NCBI GenBank assembly: GCA_029782365.1 | Contig: JAKOUW010000215.1 | Coordinates: 1-62,976 of the forward strand | Length of the DNA: 62,976 nucleotides | From: Chloroflexota bacterium | GTDB taxonomy: Bacteria > Chloroflexota > Anaerolineae > Anaerolineales > UBA4823 | Direction: 5' to 3' | Shown here: piece by piece, positions 58,038 to 62,976 of the stretch | Position numbering within the stretch: the stretch's first letter is position 1 | Layout of the letters: each line of letters opens with the position of its first letter | Position numbers and translations under genes: made by a program | Notes under the pieces: model-generated | Seen by the model: only the letters and a program-made list of their open reading frames with translations | The model's database searches: none | What the model was told of the DNA's origin: nothing

Positions 58038-61000
58038 ATGCAGCGCCAGGGCCGTTTTCTTGTGTTCCTCGCCATCTTGTTGAACAGCCTCAACCTGCCG
58101 TCGAACGCGCTGCCCGCCTGGGCCGCCGCGGCGCCGACCGCCATCATCAAGCCGACCGTGACCCTCACCGCCACGGCGACAAACACGCCGCTGCCCAGCG
58201 CGACGCCCACCGCCTCGGCGGCCATCACCCCCACCGTCACAGTCGTTCCCACCCTGGCCGCCACGCCCATCCCGACGCAGACGCCTACGGCGACGGCCTC
58301 CCCCACCATCACGGCGACCGTGCCGCCCACATCAGCGGTCGGCGGCGGGCTGTCCAGCGCCGAGAAGCTGCTGGCCGATTCCGGCCTCAGCCTGCGGGCA
58401 GACATCAGCCCGGCCATCTACCTGCCCGGCAAGAGCCTGCGCCTGAACTGGAAGATCCAGGAATACAAGACCTTGCAGGCCGGGGCCAGCGCGAGCCTGG
58501 AAATCCTGGCCTCACCCGGCCTGGCGCCAATCGATCCACAGGCCAACCTGGACGGGGGAAGCTGGCTGGTCAAAGACCCGTGGGCGGTGGACAGCCTGGA
58601 ATGGCAGGCTAAGGAAGGCGCCGAGCCGCCGTTCGTGTTCCAGCTCAACCTGCGCCTGGACGGCGCGCTGGTCGACCAACAAACGGTGCTGGTGGAAGGG
58701 GAGAGCGGCGAGCTGCTGCAGGGCAAAGCGGGCAGCGTGAATGGGCTCGGCGGGCGGGTCAGCCTGCAGGCCGCTGCGCCGGAAGCCGACCTGGCGTTCA
58801 ACGTGCGCAGCCCCAGCCCGCACAAGCTGCCGCCGGTCTCCTTGAGCGGGCGCCCGGTGGAGATCGTCGCCGTGGACAAGCACAGCGGCCAGGACGTCAA
58901 GAAATTCAAAGAGCCGCTCACGCTCACCTTCCGTTACGACGATGAAGCACTGGCGCGCCTGCATTGGACGGCCGAAGACCTGGCCGTGTTCTATTACGAC
59001 GAAACGGAAAGCGATTGGTATCCGCTGCCCAGCGTGGTGGATGTGAAAAATCACACCCTGAGCGCCCGGAGCGATCACCTGACCGTGTTCGATTACAAAG
59101 GCAACAGCTGGCAGGCCGCCAGCCTGCCGACCATCGACGCCTATAAGGTGGATGGCTTCACGGGCGCCGGGGTATACTCGCTCGGCTTCTGGACGCCGCC
59201 CGGCCCGGGCGGCTTGCAGCCCAGCCTGGCGTTGAGCTACAACAGCCAGGTGATCGACGAAGCTTCTGCCTTCAGCCAGGCCGGGTTCGCCGGGATGGGC
59301 TGGTCGCTGGAAACAGGCGCCGTCACGCGCAACATGCACGGCACGAACGACAAGCTGTATGACGACACCTTCCAACTGTCCATGGCCGGCGTAGGCGGCC
59401 TGCTGCTGCCGATGAGCGTCAACGGCGCAGTGACCACCTACAACACCGCCGACCAATCGTTTGTCAAAGTGCAGTTCGACAGCAGCGCCAACACCTGGAC
59501 AGCCTGGAGCAAGGACGGCCTGGTGTACAAATTTGGCAAGACGAGCAATGCGCGGGCGCGCACCCACACCACCAACGGCTGTGCAGGCGACAGCAGCAGC
59601 CTGGATCTGGTCTGGCGCTGGTCGCTCAGCTCGGTGACCGACATCTACAGTAACACCGTCAGCTACAGCTACACCAACGAAGAGAAATCCGCCGCCTGCA
59701 AGAACGTGACCGCCGTGTACCCGGAGACGATCACCTACGCCAACAACCACTACCGCCTCAAGTTCGAGCTCGAAGGGCGCTCGGATTACCAGAATGCCTG
59801 GACAACAGCAGATTATAAAATCCTGTTTGCCCAGAAACGCCTGGCCAGGATCAAGATCCAAAACGACCCCAGCGGGCAGTGGGTTAGCCCGCAAACCGTG
59901 CGGGTGTACCAATTCAATTATGCCGCCGACACAGCGACCAGCAACGTCATTTTGCCGGCCTTCCAATGGACGCACGGCGGCCACACCCTGACCCTGCTCT
60001 CGGTGGAGGAGAGAAGCGGGGATGAGAGCCAGGCCCTGCCGGTGACCAGGTTCTACTATGACGAACTGCACCTGGTCAAGATCGACAACGGCCAGGGCGG
60101 GCAGGTGAAAATGACCTACCAGCGCTGGACCTACCCGGATGACGTCAATGACGCCGAGCGCTCATTGTTCATCATGTACGGGTATGAGGAATGCAACCCC
60201 TATGCGGGATACGGCACAGCCTGGGTCGGCGTGAGCGGCGCCACCACATACGTACGCTGCGACCCATCCAGCAATTACCTGCAGGTGGGCCAGGATGGAA
60301 ACCCGCCGCAGTACGGCTGGGCTGCCGGGCAGCGCAGCATCCCCGAGCAGGTGATCAAGCCAGGGGGAAAATACGTCTTCTACATCCAGGTGCGCGCCCA
60401 GCAGGGTGGGACGGACGCCAACTGGGGCATCATCGACAGCGCCTCCAGCGCCACCCGCCTGCTCTACTCGGACAATTACATGGCATCGATCCCGACCACG
60501 CTGACTGACCTGGAAGGGCAGATCGAGATGCCGCTATCCTTCGACCCGACCAGGGTCAACCTGCGCCTGGAATGCGACGACTGCCTGATCGCCAAGCTGC
60601 AGTTTGCGCTGTGGCCGCAGTATTACCGCGTCACTTCTCAGACCATCACCGATACCATCCAGGGCCAGGCGCGCACCACGACCTTCGCCTACGACGGCCC
60701 GGCGGCCAATGACGCCAACATTTCCCAGGCCGTGGCCGCGGCCGGCGGCGACTACAGCCGCCTGTACTCTCAACCGCTGTTAGAATATCGCGGCAATGCG
60801 ATGACCAGGGTCCAAGAACCCTCCGGTCTGGCAACGACCACCTTCTATTTCCAGGACGATGCGCGCAAAGGCAGGCCGAGCGTCAGCCTGCAGAGCGGCC
60901 AGAGCATGGCGGACGATTTCGAAAATGGGCTGACCTCGGCCTGGCAGGTGCGCAGCGGGACGTGGACGGCGCAAAGCCTGGAAGGCGACCAGGCGCTGCA

Positions 61001-62976
61001 GGGCAGCAACAACACGCAGAATAGCTGGCCGAGCATCCTGCGCAGCGGGAGCGTCGGCCTCGACCAGGCGGCGCTGGCGCAGTTCCGCCTGGAGAATACC
61101 GCCAGCGAGATCAACCTGGGCTTGATGTACGGCGCATACGGGACATCCGGCTACCGGCGCTGGTCGCTGGATGTCAACGCAGCCACATCGAGCGCCTTCG
61201 TCAACGAGCTCGTCGGGGTCACGTCCTATGACCATGCCACCAACCTGAGCGTCAAAACGGGGACGTGGTACGTGCTGCTGCTCTCGGTGGGCAGCGCACG
61301 CTCCACCCTGCGCGTGTGGGAGCGGGGGAATCCGCAAAATTTTACCCAATGGGATATCGACAGCCCGGCAGCCTTCGCCAACACAGCCGCCTGGAATTTC
61401 AACTACTACCTGAACAAATCGGCGGCGTCCGGCAGTCCCGCCATCGCCTGGCTGGACGCTTACAGCGAAGGGCGGCTGTACAGCCTGAGCGAGAGCCTGT
61501 ACGACGCCGACAGCGACGCCCCGGCCCAGCCGCCGGCCAATTTACTGCCGACCATCAGCCAGGGCGGCGCTGCCTATACCGACCTGAAGATCTATTGGGT
61601 GCGGCCAGAAGCCACGACCGCCTACACCTACGAAGGCGCCGCCTGGAGCGCAGCCCGCAGCTACCTGTATTACAATCCGGCCGACCAGAACAATACACTG
61701 TATGGCAATTTGACCGGCCAGGTCGACTCGTATTGGTCCGGTTCGGCTTGGGTCGATTACCGTTTTACGCGCAGTAAATATTATTACAACCCGGCTGCAA
61801 CGAGCAGCTACCTGCCCGGTTTGCCCGGCTTGCACGATGTGTACAAATGCCCGGCAGGGGATGCTGGCGGAGGCTGTGCAAATGATATTATGGGTCGCCT
61901 GGGCACAGATGCCCAGACTTTCCTGCTCAGCTCACAAGTGTACCTGTATGACGATGCGCTGTTCATCTACCCCGGGCGTAATTATGACAGCTCGCCCTTG
62001 CAAGGCAAGCTGACGGCAGTGCGCACCTTCTTGAATTACAACGGCAGCAATTACAGCGATCCCAGGTATCGGTATGACCGCTTTGCCTATGATAATTTCG
62101 GCAACCGCATTATGGTTACCGGCTTTACCGATACTGGCACGGCCAGCAGCGTCCCGGCTGGCGGCGCTCAAACCAGCAGCGTGTGTTACGGCGTCGGCGG
62201 GACGGTCAACGGCTACGCCTGTGCGGACGACGGATACCACACCTACCCGCTGTGGCAGCGCAACGCTCTGGGTCAGCAGACCAGCGTCACCTACGATTAC
62301 GCCACCGGCCTGCCGCTGAGCGAGAGCGACGCCAACAGCGTCATCACCAGCGCCGAGTACGACGTGTTTGGGCGGATGGTGAAACTGGTGCGGCCGGGAG
62401 ACAGCCTGGCAGCGCCGACGGTGCAGATCGTCTATACCCTGGCCATCACCCAGACGCACACCCCATTCGGGGTAGAGATGCGCCAGAAACTGGATTCTGG
62501 CAGCAGCTCCATTCAACGCCAGTATTACAACGGCCTCGGCCAGCTCATCCAGGCGCAAAGTGCCAACGCCGAGCTGGCCAGCGGGGCGAGGGACGTGGTG
62601 GTGGATACGTATTACGATGCGGCCGGGCGCGCCTACCGCCAGAGCGTGCCGTACGAAGCTGCCACGGGGAGCGGCTTCCATACCCAGGACACAGGGCAGG
62701 CATACACGCAGACGGCGTACGATGCGCTGGGACGGGCGACCAGCGTGACCGGCCCCGACCTGAGCGCGCAGACCGGCAGCTACGCCATCCCGTACAACGG
62801 CGGGCAGCCGTATTACGAAACCTGCCTCACCGACCCGGCCAGCCACACCACCTGCTCCCGGCAGGACGTTTGGGGGCGCACGACTGAAGTGCACCCGCCG
62901 GCCGGTCCCTGGACGCAGTACGCATATAACGAACAAGATCTCTTGAGCACCGTCAAACAAATGGAAGGCGCGAGCA
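58038..62976 (+). CDS. RHS/YD-repeat exported protein, N-terminal 1646 residues (runs off window)
   Basis: An open frame from ATG 58038 (GGGAGG upstream) to the right edge, with no stop. A signal peptide (residues 1-32, RFLVFLAILLNSLNLPSNAL) is followed by a Thr/Pro/Ala linker (about 33-100, repeated TPT units). A beta domain and an SpvB/TcdB-like N-terminal domain come next (about 360-440: FTGAGVYSLGFWTPPGPGG, LALSYNSQ, GFAGMGWSLETG). A central region of about 900 residues includes a lectin- or LamG-like segment near 960-1130. From about 1410 YD/RHS repeats begin (YDYATGLPL, YDVFGRMVKL, YNGLGQLIQ, YDAAGRAYRQ, YDALGRATSV). The C-terminus, which in RHS proteins carries any toxin domain, is outside the window. 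Divergent from the mannosidase gene. Confidence 0.9.
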   Translation, partial: MQRQGRFLVFLAILLNSLNLPSNALPAWAAAAPTAIIKPTVTLTATATNTPLPSATPTASAAITPTVTVVPTLAATPIPTQTPTATASPTITATVPPTSAVGGGLSSAEKLLADSGLSLRADISPAIYLPGKSLRLNWKIQEYKTLQAGASASLEILASPGLAPIDPQANLDGGSWLVKDPWAVDSLEWQAKEGAEPPFVFQLNLRLDGALVDQQTVLVEGESGELLQGKAGSVNGLGGRVSLQAAAPEADLAFNVRSPSPHKLPPVSLSGRPVEIVAVDKHSGQDVKKFKEPLTLTFRYDDEALARLHWTAEDLAVFYYDETESDWYPLPSVVDVKNHTLSARSDHLTVFDYKGNSWQAASLPTIDAYKVDGFTGAGVYSLGFWTPPGPGGLQPSLALSYNSQVIDEASAFSQAGFAGMGWSLETGAVTRNMHGTNDKLYDDTFQLSMAGVGGLLLPMSVNGAVTTYNTADQSFVKVQFDSSANTWTAWSKDGLVYKFGKTSNARARTHTTNGCAGDSSSLDLVWRWSLSSVTDIYSNTVSYSYTNEEKSAACKNVTAVYPETITYANNHYRLKFELEGRSDYQNAWTTADYKILFAQKRLARIKIQNDPSGQWVSPQTVRVYQFNYAADTATSNVILPAFQWTHGGHTLTLLSVEERSGDESQALPVTRFYYDELHLVKIDNGQGGQVKMTYQRWTYPDDVNDAERSLFIMYGYEECNPYAGYGTAWVGVSGATTYVRCDPSSNYLQVGQDGNPPQYGWAAGQRSIPEQVIKPGGKYVFYIQVRAQQGGTDANWGIIDSASSATRLLYSDNYMASIPTTLTDLEGQIEMPLSFDPTRVNLRLECDDCLIAKLQFALWPQYYRVTSQTITDTIQGQARTTTFAYDGPAANDANISQAVAAAGGDYSRLYSQPLLEYRGNAMTRVQEPSGLATTTFYFQDDARKGRPSVSLQSGQSMADDFENGLTSAWQVRSGTWTAQSLEGDQALQGSNNTQNSWPSILRSGSVGLDQAALAQFRLENTASEINLGLMYGAYGTSGYRRWSLDVNAATSSAFVNELVGVTSYDHATNLSVKTGTWYVLLLSVGSARSTLRVWERGNPQNFTQWDIDSPAAFANTAAWNFNYYLNKSAASGSPAIAWLDAYSEGRLYSLSESLYDADSDAPAQPPANLLPTISQGGAAYTDLKIYWVRPEATTAYTYEGAAWSAARSYLYYNPADQNNTLYGNLTGQVDSYWSGSAWVDYRFTRSKYYYNPAATSSYLPGLPGLHDVYKCPAGDAGGGCANDIMGRLGTDAQTFLLSSQVYLYDDALFIYPGRNYDSSPLQGKLTAVRTFLNYNGSNYSDPRYRYDRFAYDNFGNRIMVTGFTDTGTASSVPAGGAQTSSVCYGVGGTVNGYACADDGYHTYPLWQRNALGQQTSVTYDYATGLPLSESDANSVITSAEYDVFGRMVKLVRPGDSLAAPTVQIVYTLAITQTHTPFGVEMRQKLDSGSSSIQRQYYNGLGQLIQAQSANAELASGARDVVVDTYYDAAGRAYRQSVPYEAATGSGFHTQDTGQAYTQTAYDALGRATSVTGPDLSAQTGSYAIPYNGGQPYYETCLTDPASHTTCSRQDVWGRTTEVHPPAGPWTQYAYNEQDLLSTVKQMEGAS

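Noticed and set aside
58512..60071. 519-codon open frame on the minus strand
   Set aside because: Antisense to the RHS-type exported protein; no family sequence seen, composition typical of a shadow frame. The same holds for the 342-codon frame at 61932-62960.
1..62976. tRNA or rRNA genes, CRISPR arrays, insertion sequences, prophage genes
   Set aside because: Intergenic regions were read on both strands. No cloverleaf with a TTCRA loop and CCA-type end, no regularly spaced repeats and no transposase or phage structural gene were found.

Overview
The window is GC-rich (about 60% by eye), densely packed bacterial chromosome with short intergenic gaps and no visible rRNA, tRNA, insertion sequence, prophage or CRISPR array. 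The gene content fits a member of the Chloroflexota, most likely class Anaerolineae: exported proteins with Thr/Pro-rich TPT linkers, a very long alpha-2-macroglobulin, RHS and beta-helix surface proteins, trpB2 and serS under T-box control, and LuxR-STAND-TPR regulators. This placement is an inference from gene content; no marker gene was compared.

Layout. 1-12.9 kb: edge of a beta-helix exported protein, a penicillin-acylase-family hydrolase, a cytoplasmic GH13 amylase, a 2047-residue alpha-2-macroglobulin, two tandem four-cysteine exported proteins, and an HNH nuclease. 12.9-20.4 kb (minus strand): two runs of genes, EamA transporter-ftsK and CDP-alcohol phosphatidyltransferase-lgt-ABC ATPase-ABC permease/SpoIIM fusion. 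20.5-24.5 kb: Mn/Fe superoxide dismutase and ferredoxin with near-identical promoters, a 75-residue protein under a promoter carrying a LexA-like box, an RNA uracil methyltransferase and a class V aminotransferase. 24.5-31.6 kb: a lipoprotein metallopeptidase, an FHA membrane protein, lipB, T-box plus trpB2, and a GH13 alpha-glucosidase. 31.8-41 kb: a two-component system followed by a SIMPL protein, dnaE, then serS-DUF456 on the minus strand behind a second T-box. 41.2-50.5 kb: a histidine-kinase-like protein overlapping a D-lactate-dehydrogenase-type FAD/Fe-S protein, an alpha/beta hydrolase, RNB nuclease-PAP2-two DUF4491-like proteins, a YqhA-like protein, and a yybP-ykoY (manganese) riboswitch ahead of an M50 site-2 protease with CBS domains. 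50.5-63 kb: a hairpin-rich intergenic region, a LuxR-STAND-TPR regulator, an aminotransferase, a GH38 alpha-mannosidase and, divergently, a giant RHS/YD-repeat exported protein that leaves the window.

How they work together. There is no single large pathway. Themes are glycan use (two GH13 enzymes and GH38), envelope biogenesis and quality control (lgt, phosphatidyltransferase, alpha-2-macroglobulin, M50 protease, SIMPL, lipoprotein peptidase), amino-acid-sensing RNA switches (Trp, Ser) and oxidative or metal stress (SOD, ferredoxin, Mn riboswitch). The most unusual items are the manganese riboswitch on a membrane protease, the SOS-type operator on a tiny orphan gene, the ABC-permease/SpoIIM fusion, the paired four-cysteine exported proteins, and three genes whose -10 box lies exactly 6 nt before ATG, suggesting leaderless mRNAs.
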